Assembly (NCBI GenBank): GCA_017650905.1
Contig: JAGCDZ010000070.1
Coordinates: forward strand, 1-48,769
DNA: 48,769 nt
DNA from: Prevotella sp.
GTDB lineage: Bacteria; Bacteroidota; Bacteroidia; Bacteroidales; Bacteroidaceae
Reading direction: 5' to 3'
Below, piece by piece: positions 41,054-48,344 of this stretch. Made by a program: the position numbers and the translations under genes. The notes below the pieces were generated by a model that did no database searches, had not been told where the DNA came from, and was given only the letters and a program-made list of their open reading frames with translations. Numbering within the stretch: the stretch's first letter is position 1; every line of letters begins with the position of its first letter.

Positions 41054-42336
41054 TATTCTACAACATCATTCATCAGATTATTCAACCATCTCTTCCACTT
41101 ATCCAGAATCGTTGGTTCCTTTTCTTTGGGCTCCGGTTCTGGCTCAGGCTCGGGTGTTGGCTCTGGAGCAGGCGTTGGCTCAGGCGCAGGAGCAGGTTCC
41201 GGCTCTGGGGCGGACTCCACCTCAAACTTTATTTCCTGTTGCGTAATCACTGACCCCAGTGTGCGTGTTTTCTTCGTTAGCTTGTAGAGTCTGTTTATCA
41301 AGTCCTCATAATAATCATCCTCATTACTGTGCACATCCGCCTTCACCTCCGCTTCCAGATGATCCTCCATGCCCGTTGCCAGAATCGTCACCTTGGCATC
41401 CTCGCCCAGCGAATCGTCAGTAGCCGTACCCCAGATCACGTCGATATTCGGATCCAGCTGGTCAAAGAAATCATCAATTTCCTGCAGCTCCCTCACAAAG
41501 ATGGGATGCTCGTCGCTCGCATAGATATTAAAGAGGATGCGTTTGGCCTTTCCAATGTCGTTGCCATAGAGCAGCGGTGAGTCGAGCGCATTCAGGATGG
41601 CTCTCTCCACACGGTGATCCCCACCGGCACGGCCCATCGCCATGATGGCTCCCCCGCCGTTTCTCATCGTAGTCTCCACATCGCGGAAGTCACTCTTGAT
41701 ACCTCCGTCGCTGGGCAGGGTAATCAGTTCTGAGATACCCTTTACAGCATCCATCAGGATATTGTCGGCCCTGACAAAGGCCTCCTTCATCGAGATGTCC
41801 GAATCGGAATATACATCACAGAGGCGCTCATTGTTCACAATCAGCAGTGCATCGACGTTCTTGCGCAGCTCATCCACACCCTTCAGCGCCTTGATAATCT
41901 TGCGTTTCTTCTCGAAGGCAAAGGGAATCGTCACCACGCCCACCGTCAGGATGCCCATTTCCTTGGCCACCCCAGCCACCACGGGCGCAGCACCTGTTCC
42001 AGTACCGCCACCCATACCAGCCGTTATGAACACCATCTTCGTGCCATCTGAGAGCAGAGACTTAATACCATCAAGATTACTCTCCGCCTCTTGTTTGCCA
42101 ACCTCAGGTTCACCACCGGCACCAAGACCTGCACCTAACTGAATCTTCACAGGCACGGGCGAACGCGAGAGTGACTGACTATCCGTATTACACACAGCAT
42201 ACGTCACGCCCTCCACGCCCTCGTTGTACATATTCCTCACAGCGTTGCAGCCTCCACCTCCAACGCCCACGACCTTGATGATGCCCTGCATCTGGTCCTT
42301 CACCTCAGGAAAAAACGGTATAATCTCCTCACCCAT
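41053..42336 (-). CDS. ftsZ: FtsZ-family tubulin-like GTPase with Pro-Glu linker and amphipathic tail
   Basis: A 427-residue FtsZ-family protein. The tubulin signature MGGGTGTG is at 108-115 and nucleotide-binding blocks VVGVGGGGCNAV and VCNTDSQSLS are intact. The T7 loop reads K214-S-D216-F-R-D219, keeping both aspartates but replacing the usual asparagine by lysine. A Pro/Glu/Ala-rich linker (about 372-403) leads to a C-terminal helix ILDKWKRWLNNLMNDVVE. No ftsA, ftsQ or mur genes are nearby, although Bacteroidetes ftsZ normally sits in the dcw cluster, so this may be a second, divergent FtsZ or a relocated sole copy. It is co-transcribed with an unknown gene and a helicase. Confidence 0.92.
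   Translation of the reverse strand: MGEEIIPFFPEVKDQMQGIIKVVGVGGGGCNAVRNMYNEGVEGVTYAVCNTDSQSLSRSPVPVKIQLGAGLGAGGEPEVGKQEAESNLDGIKSLLSDGTKMVFITAGMGGGTGTGAAPVVAGVAKEMGILTVGVVTIPFAFEKKRKIIKALKGVDELRKNVDALLIVNNERLCDVYSDSDISMKEAFVRADNILMDAVKGISELITLPSDGGIKSDFRDVETTMRNGGGAIMAMGRAGGDHRVERAILNALDSPLLYGNDIGKAKRILFNIYASDEHPIFVRELQEIDDFFDQLDPNIDVIWGTATDDSLGEDAKVTILATGMEDHLEAEVKADVHSNEDDYYEDLINRLYKLTKKTRTLGSVITQQEIKFEVESAPEPEPAPAPEPTPAPEPTPEPEPEPEPKEKEPTILDKWKRWLNNLMNDVVE
41128..41215 (-). repeat. Pro-Glu/Pro-Ala coding repeat in the FtsZ-family linker
   Basis: Degenerate 6- and 12-bp units encode alternating PE, PA and PT pairs in the linker between GTPase core and C-terminal helix. Such low-complexity coding DNA is prone to change in length. 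Confidence 0.7.
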
Positions 42337-42344
42337 CTATCTCA

Positions 42345-42386
42345 AAACTCTAAACTATAAACCCTAAACTATAAATTCTCAACCCT
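42345..42386. repeat. 7-bp tandem array upstream of the ftsZ-family gene
   Basis: Six contiguous units: AAACTCT, AAACTAT, AAACCCT, AAACTAT, AAATTCT, CAACCCT. The array starts 9 bp before the ftsZ ATG (42336) and runs through the stop codon (42369-42371) into the last codons of the upstream gene. Confidence 0.88.
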
Positions 42387-42932
42387 CACCAGATCTCTCG
42401 GCAGCGTGATCACCTTCAGCCGCTCATACCAAATCCGCCCTGCGATGTGCTTCTGAGTATGACTGCTGATGATGTAGTAACTCGCACGATACTCGTCCAT
42501 CAGGTCAAGAAACACCTTTTTGATACGCGAACACTTCTCGTTGATGGCATTGTCGAGCGGATCAGTCAGATGGTTCACGCCCTCCTCGATTTTCTCCTTA
42601 TCCAGCAGCTTCGCCGTCTGCATATAATAGCCCCTCAGTTCCTCCCGGTAGTCAGCCAGCCGCTTGAACTCGAGACCTTCGGGATGCGCCAGAAACAGCA
42701 GATACACGGCCTTGTGTACAGGCTGCAGCTCCACCTCCATATGATAGTCTTCCAGCACAAACCGATAGTCGGCCGTTATCACCAGCCTCGACAATTTCCC
42801 CTTCGCAGCCTCTATGCGCAGTGCCTCCAGCATCGGCACACCAATCGCCTTCAACAGCAAATCCTTCCTGTCTGCTGCCATCAGTTGCTCCGCCAGTCGT
42901 CTCACCTCCAGAGCCGCCTCCTCAGGGGTCAT
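42369..42932 (-). CDS. Conserved protein of unknown function upstream of ftsZ
   Basis: I take the ATG at 42932 (187 residues), preceded by AAGGA, an unusually good Shine-Dalgarno match here; a GTG at 42953 would give 194 residues but lies only 4 bp after the -7 box. The protein is soluble, mixed alpha/beta, starting MTPEEAALEVRRLAEQLMAA, with VHKAVYLLFLAHPEGLEFKR in the middle and ERLKVITLPRDLVRVENL at the end. I do not recognise the family. The middle block resembles winged-helix segments seen in regulators, only as a guess. It begins the operon with the FtsZ-family gene and helicase. Confidence 0.7.
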   Translation of the reverse strand: MTPEEAALEVRRLAEQLMAADRKDLLLKAIGVPMLEALRIEAAKGKLSRLVITADYRFVLEDYHMEVELQPVHKAVYLLFLAHPEGLEFKRLADYREELRGYYMQTAKLLDKEKIEEGVNHLTDPLDNAINEKCSRIKKVFLDLMDEYRASYYIISSHTQKHIAGRIWYERLKVITLPRDLVRVENL

Positions 42933-42957
42933 TTGTCCTTCTTGTTCTATCACGCCA

Positions 42958-42989
42958 CAAAGTTACGAAAGATTTCTCAAACCTCCAAG
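42958..42989 (-). promoter_or_regulatory. Bacteroidetes promoter of the unknown-ftsZ-helicase operon
   Basis: Minus strand: CTTG (42986-42989), 20 bp, TAACTTTG (42958-42965). The distance to the chosen ATG (42932) leaves a leader of about 20 nt. Confidence 0.68.
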
Positions 42990-43030
42990 CATTCACAAGC
43001 CTTGCGGAGAAGTTTGTCTTAATTAAGACA

Positions 43031-43696
43031 TCACTTATCTTTTATTTCGAGCATTTTTTCTTTGATATACTCCTGTATATCCAAGGCAGATACATCATAT
43101 ACAGGCTGAAGTTCTTCAAAGCCTTTCTCTTTCGCAAAAAATTTGCCATTTGTCAACATTGAAAGCAAACTACGAGAGCGCAATTTATGTTCAGAGTGTT
43201 CCAAAGCAGCATTAATCATCTTATTAATGTCGCCACCCTCTTTCAATATGGAATAAATATCATAATAGTCCCTAAACTTCGAGCGACGAAGCATCGCCTC
43301 CATCTTCATCGCCCCAATACTCTCCATATCAGCTAAATACAGATTATTGAGGTAAGGAATTCTATTCATTGATGAAATGGCCTTACGTGGAGGAGCATAG
43401 AATGATAAGTTGACGTCTTCAAAATTGAATGATACGAAATTGAAACCACCTACTTCATATTTCTTAATTTCACCCACATTCTCAAGTTCTTTCTTGATTA
43501 CGGGCCAATTCACTTCGCATTTATCACTCTTTTTCTGTTGCCAAATCATAAAATCCAAGTCTTCACTCTGCCGTTTCTCAATCTGTAATGACAAAGCAGT
43601 ACCTCCAACAAGCGTGTAAGGCTTGATACATTCCAAACGAGAAATAGCCTCAAAAACCTTTCCTGTATGCGGAGCCAATGATCTTGAATTTTCCAT
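43031..43696 (-). CDS. AbiEii/AbiGii-type nucleotidyltransferase toxin
   Basis: A 221-residue protein of the DUF1814/AbiEii family. The nucleotidyltransferase motif is LVGGTALSLQIEKRQSEDLD, with GG31-32 and the D46-x-D48 metal ligands; ADMESIGAMKMEAMLRRSKF and RDYYDIYSILKEGG form the conserved second half. AbiEii-like toxins transfer nucleotides to RNA (tRNA for MenT relatives) and block growth, giving phage defence. The gene starts 2 bp after the stop of its small partner. The two genes are more A+T-rich than the preceding operon, in keeping with accessory DNA. Confidence 0.9.
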   Translation of the reverse strand: MENSRSLAPHTGKVFEAISRLECIKPYTLVGGTALSLQIEKRQSEDLDFMIWQQKKSDKCEVNWPVIKKELENVGEIKKYEVGGFNFVSFNFEDVNLSFYAPPRKAISSMNRIPYLNNLYLADMESIGAMKMEAMLRRSKFRDYYDIYSILKEGGDINKMINAALEHSEHKLRSRSLLSMLTNGKFFAKEKGFEELQPVYDVSALDIQEYIKEKMLEIKDK

Positions 43697-43698
43697 AT

Positions 43699-44031
43699 TT
43701 ATGCAGCAAACAAACGGTTGATATGGCGAGTTTCTATACTCTTTACATATGCTTCAGGACGCTTGGCGCCAAAATAGTACCAAGCATAAAGTATATTATA
43801 CTGACGGAACATCTCTCCTTGTGGGGCCACACGATCCAGCCAAACACGCTTTACTTTCTTATAGCCAAAAAGCGGAAAGAGCAAATCAATGTCGTCGATA
43901 TCAAGATATAATAATACATGTTCAATCAGTGCCTCATCGGAGATTTCATCCATCTTCGACACATCGTAAGACCAAAAGCAATTCTCTTCTTTCAACTTAC
44001 GAAATAGGTGCAACCTTACATCTTCATTCAT
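43699..44031 (-). CDS. Small DUF6922-like protein, probable antitoxin of the AbiEii toxin
   Basis: A 110-residue protein transcribed just before the toxin gene with a 2-bp gap. Sequence blocks FWSYDVSKMDEISDEALIEH, LDIDDIDLLFPLFGYKKVKR and NILYAWYYFGAKRPEAYVKS match what I know of the DUF6922 family, which commonly precedes nucleotidyltransferase toxins in Bacteroidetes. It lacks the N-terminal winged helix of classical AbiEi. Antitoxin role is inferred from gene order. The ATG lies only 10 bp after the -7 box at 44042, so the mRNA is nearly leaderless. Confidence 0.8.
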   Translation of the reverse strand: MNEDVRLHLFRKLKEENCFWSYDVSKMDEISDEALIEHVLLYLDIDDIDLLFPLFGYKKVKRVWLDRVAPQGEMFRQYNILYAWYYFGAKRPEAYVKSIETRHINRLFAA

Positions 44032-44041
44032 ATCTTCGCTG

Positions 44042-44073
44042 CAAAAATAAGAAGAATTCCTGAACTTTCCAAA
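44042..44073 (-). promoter_or_regulatory. Bacteroidetes promoter of the AbiE-type pair
   Basis: Minus strand: TTTG (44070-44073), 20 bp, TATTTTTG (44042-44049). Confidence 0.75.
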
Positions 44074-44088
44074 TAATTCGTCAAGTTT

Positions 44089-44877
44089 TTACATTCGAGT
44101 CTGAGGAGCTGAGGTCCTCATGGCGAGCGTGATGGCCTCACCTACCAAGGCCCAATTAGCCAACCAGTAATGGCTCTTGCCAAACCAAGTAACCGTACTA
44201 CCCGCTATTTCAGCAGTCTTCAGCAACTGACTTCTGAATGTCATATCCTCCAAACTGGTAGCACAACCAATGGCAAAAGCCGTACCTGATGGACTGAGAT
44301 TAAAAATGATCGGACCCGCATCAATATCAAAGCCCAACAGACATGTTTCGTCATAATATTCCATGATACCCTTGACTAGGTACCCCTGCCTGAATTTCTC
44401 TTTCAGACACTCATATTGCACCTTAGCAAACTCAGAATCAATCAACGACAGATAATAGCAGTTCAAGGCTGAGTAGGAACCCCTGCTTGGCTGCATGATC
44501 GCTACACGATCCGCATCATCCACCAACATGGATGCCAGCAAGCCCGTTTCTTTATCTATCCATTCATTCTTAGCCCTTTCTATCCACATATTTACTGTTG
44601 TTGCATATTTCCCATCATACTGACACGAGTAGTTATGCAGAGCAACAATCGCCACCAGCATATCAGGTATATAGATATACTCTTCTGGATAAGTAGGTAG
44701 ATTTAAATACGGACTCTGACGGATTCTGCGGTTCATAGCCTTACAAAGCGAATGATAGACATCATCATATTTATTGTCACCACCAATCTGCTTATATCTG
44801 CTAATCATCCATGCAATATGACTATAATAAGATATATGGCTCAAATCACCATAGATTCCCTCCATCGGATCCTCCAT
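44089..44877 (-). CDS. Helical-toroid-like protein of unknown function, apparently 5'-truncated
   Basis: The reading frame gives 262 residues from the ATG at 44877, but the open frame extends upstream to a TAG at 44893-44895 and the N-terminus (DANRWMEDPMEGIYGDLSHI) looks like the inside of a longer domain, with no signal peptide. Blocks such as IAWMISRYKQIGG, LPTYPEEYIYIPDMLVAIVA, NLSPSGTAFAIGCA and WFGKSHYWLANWALVGEAIT suggest an alpha/alpha-toroid enzyme fold (linalool dehydratase-like or glycosidase-like), which is a weak guess. It may be a decayed remnant or a short member. It follows a lipoprotein gene by 38 bp in the same direction. Confidence 0.55.
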   Translation of the reverse strand: MEDPMEGIYGDLSHISYYSHIAWMISRYKQIGGDNKYDDVYHSLCKAMNRRIRQSPYLNLPTYPEEYIYIPDMLVAIVALHNYSCQYDGKYATTVNMWIERAKNEWIDKETGLLASMLVDDADRVAIMQPSRGSYSALNCYYLSLIDSEFAKVQYECLKEKFRQGYLVKGIMEYYDETCLLGFDIDAGPIIFNLSPSGTAFAIGCATSLEDMTFRSQLLKTAEIAGSTVTWFGKSHYWLANWALVGEAITLAMRTSAPQTRM

Positions 44878-44915
44878 CCAACGATTTGCATCCTATGATT
44901 CTTTCTTACTGTTCA

Positions 44916-46040
44916 TTATTCATCATCCTGTCCTCGGCGCATACCAAGTCCCTGAATATTTATCAAATGCTCACCGTATCGTTTTCGGAATCCCTTTGAG
45001 CTATACTCCTTACTCACCCTCTTTATCTTCCCGTTAAAGCCATAGGTAATATCCTCAAAATTAAAGTCCATCTGATAAGTATATTCTGCATCAGGCGTAA
45101 CGCATCGGGTCTTAGAAGCGACAGTAAAACCATTCTTCTCCAATCTGACGCCAGCACCTTCATTCACAAATCTCACCCGAAGCGTTACTGTATTCACCTG
45201 ATATATCCTAAATGTGCTTAACCTTCCGAGGCCGTTGGCCATTATATCGCCAACCACATATATATATCGTTGATCAGGACTCACAAAGGCATACATACCT
45301 TGCGCGCCATCATTCAGGAAACCATCATGGAAGTCAACCCCGTAACGACTATGATGACGAGAATCGTAGACCATGAAATTACACGCGCCATCACGCTCCT
45401 CAATATAGAACTCTCGATAGTCATGCGCCCCAATCCCCTTTTTTAATATAGTCATACGTTCACCCGTATTATGCGATTTCTTTGTCCTGAACATCTCGTG
45501 CGTTTCAGGATGCCATTCGTGTACCAGATGGAAAAGATTCTCCATCTTGGTCTCTATATTCGACGGGTACACTAAAGTGAGCTTGTAAATATAATCATGG
45601 AAAACCACATATTGCTCGTAGAAGCAGCATCCGTTGGATCCCAAGATTCCCTTCAAGTAGAAATATCCATCGTGCATGTCCTGCATGATGATAGAGTCAT
45701 TGCCCTCAGCTTTCCTCTCTTTAACAATAAGCTCTGCCAAAGTATCAGCATTCCAGTGATAAAGATTCTTTTCTGCGTTCGCCAACAGAAAAAGCCCAGA
45801 TATTTCCTTATAGGTCACCAACACGCTGCTGTCATCAGATTCTTCACTCAGCTCGAAGCAGTCTGGATACTCCAACTTAAACAACCCATCACCCACGACA
45901 ATCGTATCCAGTTTCTCCCATGAGATCAGATCCTTCTTCTCAGGCACCCACCATCGATTAACTTGTTTCTTGTGCTCATGAGAAAAACACGAACTCAACG
46001 CCACCATCACAATAATCACACCAAACACAAACTTCTTCAT
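44916..46040 (-). CDS. Putative lipoprotein of unknown function
   Basis: I start at the ATG at 46040 (374 residues): MKKFVFGVIIVMVALSSCFS is a lipoprotein signal with lipobox LSSC; an ATG at 46052 would add four residues. The first 150 mature residues (TIVVGDGLFKLEYPDCFELS, then VTYKEISGLFLLANAEKNLY) resemble lipoprotein domains of the PsbP/LpqN kind, and the second half is a beta-rich module (SHNTGERMTILKKGIGAHDY, MYAFVSPDQRYIYVVGDIMA). I recognise no named family. It lies 24 bp after another small exported-protein gene and belongs to the run downstream of dnaB. Confidence 0.7.
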   Translation of the reverse strand: MKKFVFGVIIVMVALSSCFSHEHKKQVNRWWVPEKKDLISWEKLDTIVVGDGLFKLEYPDCFELSEESDDSSVLVTYKEISGLFLLANAEKNLYHWNADTLAELIVKERKAEGNDSIIMQDMHDGYFYLKGILGSNGCCFYEQYVVFHDYIYKLTLVYPSNIETKMENLFHLVHEWHPETHEMFRTKKSHNTGERMTILKKGIGAHDYREFYIEERDGACNFMVYDSRHHSRYGVDFHDGFLNDGAQGMYAFVSPDQRYIYVVGDIMANGLGRLSTFRIYQVNTVTLRVRFVNEGAGVRLEKNGFTVASKTRCVTPDAEYTYQMDFNFEDITYGFNGKIKRVSKEYSSKGFRKRYGEHLINIQGLGMRRGQDDE

Positions 46041-46064
46041 ACTCAACACCATTTATGCCATCAC

Positions 46065-46535
46065 CTACATAATAAATAATATCAGTCCCCCTTCGTCAGA
46101 ATGTACATTACGAAGAGTTACACTAAAGCCCTTATTCCATTCCACTCGTCCATAAACACGATTATCATCACCAACATCATAGTCTTCAACATTTGGATTA
46201 CCAAGATATTTAGAAATACCCTCCTTGATTGCCTCAAACGATTTCTTGTCCTGATGGGATGTTAGTAAAGTTATTGATTTCGGCACCTTATCATCATCTG
46301 ATCCGATCCACTTAACATTTACCCCGAATGTTACTCCACAGAACTCGACGGTTTCTATCTTATTCAAATCTGAAGCCACTATTTCCTTAATCTTTATTTC
46401 GTCGTTGGGCAATGTCTTCTGACAAGAATTAACAACATGTTCCTTATTAAGAACCATATTACCAAAAGCCCAAACAGTCAAAAACGCAGCAGCAAATGCA
46501 ACATACGAAATAATCCCAAATCTATACTTCTTCAT
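46065..46535 (-). CDS. Small membrane-anchored or exported protein of unknown function
   Basis: A 156-residue protein with an N-terminal hydrophobic segment (FGIISYVAFAAAFLTVWAFG) that serves as signal anchor or signal peptide. The rest is a compact alpha/beta domain: KIETVEFCGVTFGVNVKWIG, SFEAIKEGISKYLGNP and GRVEWNKGFSVTLRNVHSDE. I do not recognise the family. It starts 8 bp after the mini-WYL gene, so the two are probably translated from one message. Confidence 0.65.
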   Translation of the reverse strand: MKKYRFGIISYVAFAAAFLTVWAFGNMVLNKEHVVNSCQKTLPNDEIKIKEIVASDLNKIETVEFCGVTFGVNVKWIGSDDDKVPKSITLLTSHQDKKSFEAIKEGISKYLGNPNVEDYDVGDDNRVYGRVEWNKGFSVTLRNVHSDEGGLILFIM

Positions 46536-46543
46536 ACTAACGC

Positions 46544-46810
46544 CTATATTCTATTAAAATTATCACCAATCTGATTCCAATAAATTCTTGAGAACGAATG
46601 GCCATTCACCTTTTGAATCCTGCAGACTTTAAAGGTACGTTCTTCGCCCATATCCTCACGATAGGCCTGAATATAGCCTCCACCATAATACTGAGAATAA
46701 ACGATGTCAGAAATCTTACAAGTAAACACGCTCCCACTTCGAGTGCAATATTCTATCTCTATCGTCTGCCCCAACATCACTGCCCTATCAATCACCTCCT
46801 CGATAGCCAT
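46544..46810 (-). CDS. Mini-WYL-like protein overlapping the end of dnaB
   Basis: An 88-residue protein whose start (ATG at 46810) lies inside the last codons of dnaB, overlapping by 23 bp. The sequence IEIEYCTRSGSVFTCKISDI, then GGYIQAYREDMGEERTFKVC and RIQKVNGHSF, follows the WYL-domain pattern (Sm-like barrel with a ligand-binding channel), but without the helix-turn-helix that WYL regulators have. A stand-alone WYL could act as a ligand-sensing subunit. The assignment is from pattern only and needs profile support. Confidence 0.6.
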   Translation of the reverse strand: MAIEEVIDRAVMLGQTIEIEYCTRSGSVFTCKISDIVYSQYYGGGYIQAYREDMGEERTFKVCRIQKVNGHSFSRIYWNQIGDNFNRI

Positions 46811-48344
46811 CTATTGCTGCTAATTTAAATGGATCATATTCTTCTGGCGAAAAGAGGGCTCCACTATTCTCTCCGTTGATAATAGAGCCTCTGATTTCTC
46901 CACCCTCTGTTGGAGGACGATTGCCAGCAGAGGAATCATCGTCATTCTCAAAACGAGTAAATCCACCTTTAAATTTCATCATGATGATTCCTGTTGCGCC
47001 CTTTCGATGTTTTGAGATAATAACCTCAGCCTTACCTTGATAGTTAATCAAGCCATCAGAACTCATTTGGATGCCATAATACTCTGGACGATGCAGGAAC
47101 ACTACCATATCAGCATCCTGTTCGATGGCCCCAGACTCTCTGAGGTCAGACAACTGAGGACGCTTCCCCTCTGCCCCATCACGTGATTCCACACCACGAT
47201 TCAACTGACTCAACGCCAACACAGGAATATTCAACTCCTTTGCCAAGCCCTTCAACGAACGTGAAATCAGTGACACTTCTTCCTGACGACTATTATATTT
47301 CATACCACTCGCTGTCATCAGCTGTAGATAGTCTATCATAATCAGTTTAACTCCATGTTCACGAACCAATCTACGGGCCTTTGTTCTTAGTTCCATGACA
47401 GACAATCCCTCTGTGTCATCTATATATAAAGGAGCCTCCTTCAAAATCTCCAGTTTTTTGTCGAGTCTTAACCAGTCTGCACTGTCCAATTGTCCACTCA
47501 TCAGCTTCTTGCCTTCTATCTTGCAAGCATTCGACATTAATCTATTAGTCAACTGCACATCCGACATTTCCAACGAGAAAAATGCCATAGGAATTTTCTG
47601 ATCTGCAGCGATGTTTTTTGCTAATGATAGTGCAAAAGCCGTTTTCCCCATAGCAGGTCGCCCAGCGATAATCACAAGGTCAGAGTTTTGCCATCCACAT
47701 GTCATGTCATCGAGTTTATAATAACCCGTCGAAATACCAGTAATACCCCCTTGATTGGAATGGGCAATCTTAACCATCTCCATCGCCTTGTCTACAATGG
47801 GGGCTAACACAGAATATTCTTTCTTCATGTTTTTCTGTGACAGCTCAAAAAGCGTACTCTCAGCCTCATCTACCACATCCTTGATGTCATAAGTTTCGTC
47901 AAAGACCTTCTTTCCAACCGTACTGACATATCGTATCATCTGTCGAGCCAGATACTTTTCTGCCACAATATTGGAATGGTACTCGATATTAGCAGAAGTG
48001 GCCACCCGCGAACTCAAATCCATGATATATCCCGGTCCTCCTACTTCTTCAAGATTTCCCATCTTTCCAAGTTTGTCTGTCACAGTCAGAACGTCAACAG
48101 GACTTTCGTCCATACTTAGGCGACGAATGGCATCATATACCATCTGGTTTCTAGGCTCGTAGAAACTCTCAGGGAGCAGCTTATCGCACACCTCCACATA
48201 CGCATCCTTGTCAATCATCAGTGCCCCCAGCACAGCTTTCTCCACCTCAGGAGCCTGAGGCATCACATGGCCATATAGGAAATCCTGAGGTTGTTGACCG
48301 TTTCTCACTGTTCCTTGTCTATTGGCGTTTCTTTGTCCTGGCAT
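46788..48344 (-). CDS. dnaB: Replicative DNA helicase DnaB
   Basis: A 518-residue DnaB. The N-terminal collar domain is at about 28-135 (PQAPEVEKAVLGALMIDKDA), Walker A is in VIIAGRPAMGKTAFALSLAK at about 225-240, Walker B is LIMIDYLQLM, and the DnaB C-terminal motifs EISLISRSLK-like block, LAKELNIPVLALSQLNRGVE and DLRESGAIEQDADMVVFLHR are all present. It unwinds DNA ahead of the replisome. The ATG at 48344 overlaps the upstream gene by 40 bp; the later Met28 is a possible start. No intein is seen. It leads a run of small unknown genes. Confidence 0.97.
   Translation of the reverse strand: MPGQRNANRQGTVRNGQQPQDFLYGHVMPQAPEVEKAVLGALMIDKDAYVEVCDKLLPESFYEPRNQMVYDAIRRLSMDESPVDVLTVTDKLGKMGNLEEVGGPGYIMDLSSRVATSANIEYHSNIVAEKYLARQMIRYVSTVGKKVFDETYDIKDVVDEAESTLFELSQKNMKKEYSVLAPIVDKAMEMVKIAHSNQGGITGISTGYYKLDDMTCGWQNSDLVIIAGRPAMGKTAFALSLAKNIAADQKIPMAFFSLEMSDVQLTNRLMSNACKIEGKKLMSGQLDSADWLRLDKKLEILKEAPLYIDDTEGLSVMELRTKARRLVREHGVKLIMIDYLQLMTASGMKYNSRQEEVSLISRSLKGLAKELNIPVLALSQLNRGVESRDGAEGKRPQLSDLRESGAIEQDADMVVFLHRPEYYGIQMSSDGLINYQGKAEVIISKHRKGATGIIMMKFKGGFTRFENDDDSSAGNRPPTEGGEIRGSIINGENSGALFSPEEYDPFKLAAIDGYRGGD

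Noticed and set aside
44896-44925. 7-bp-like units (TGAATAA, TGAACAG) at the end of the lipoprotein gene
   Set aside because: Two imperfect units only; not separable from chance in A+T-rich DNA.
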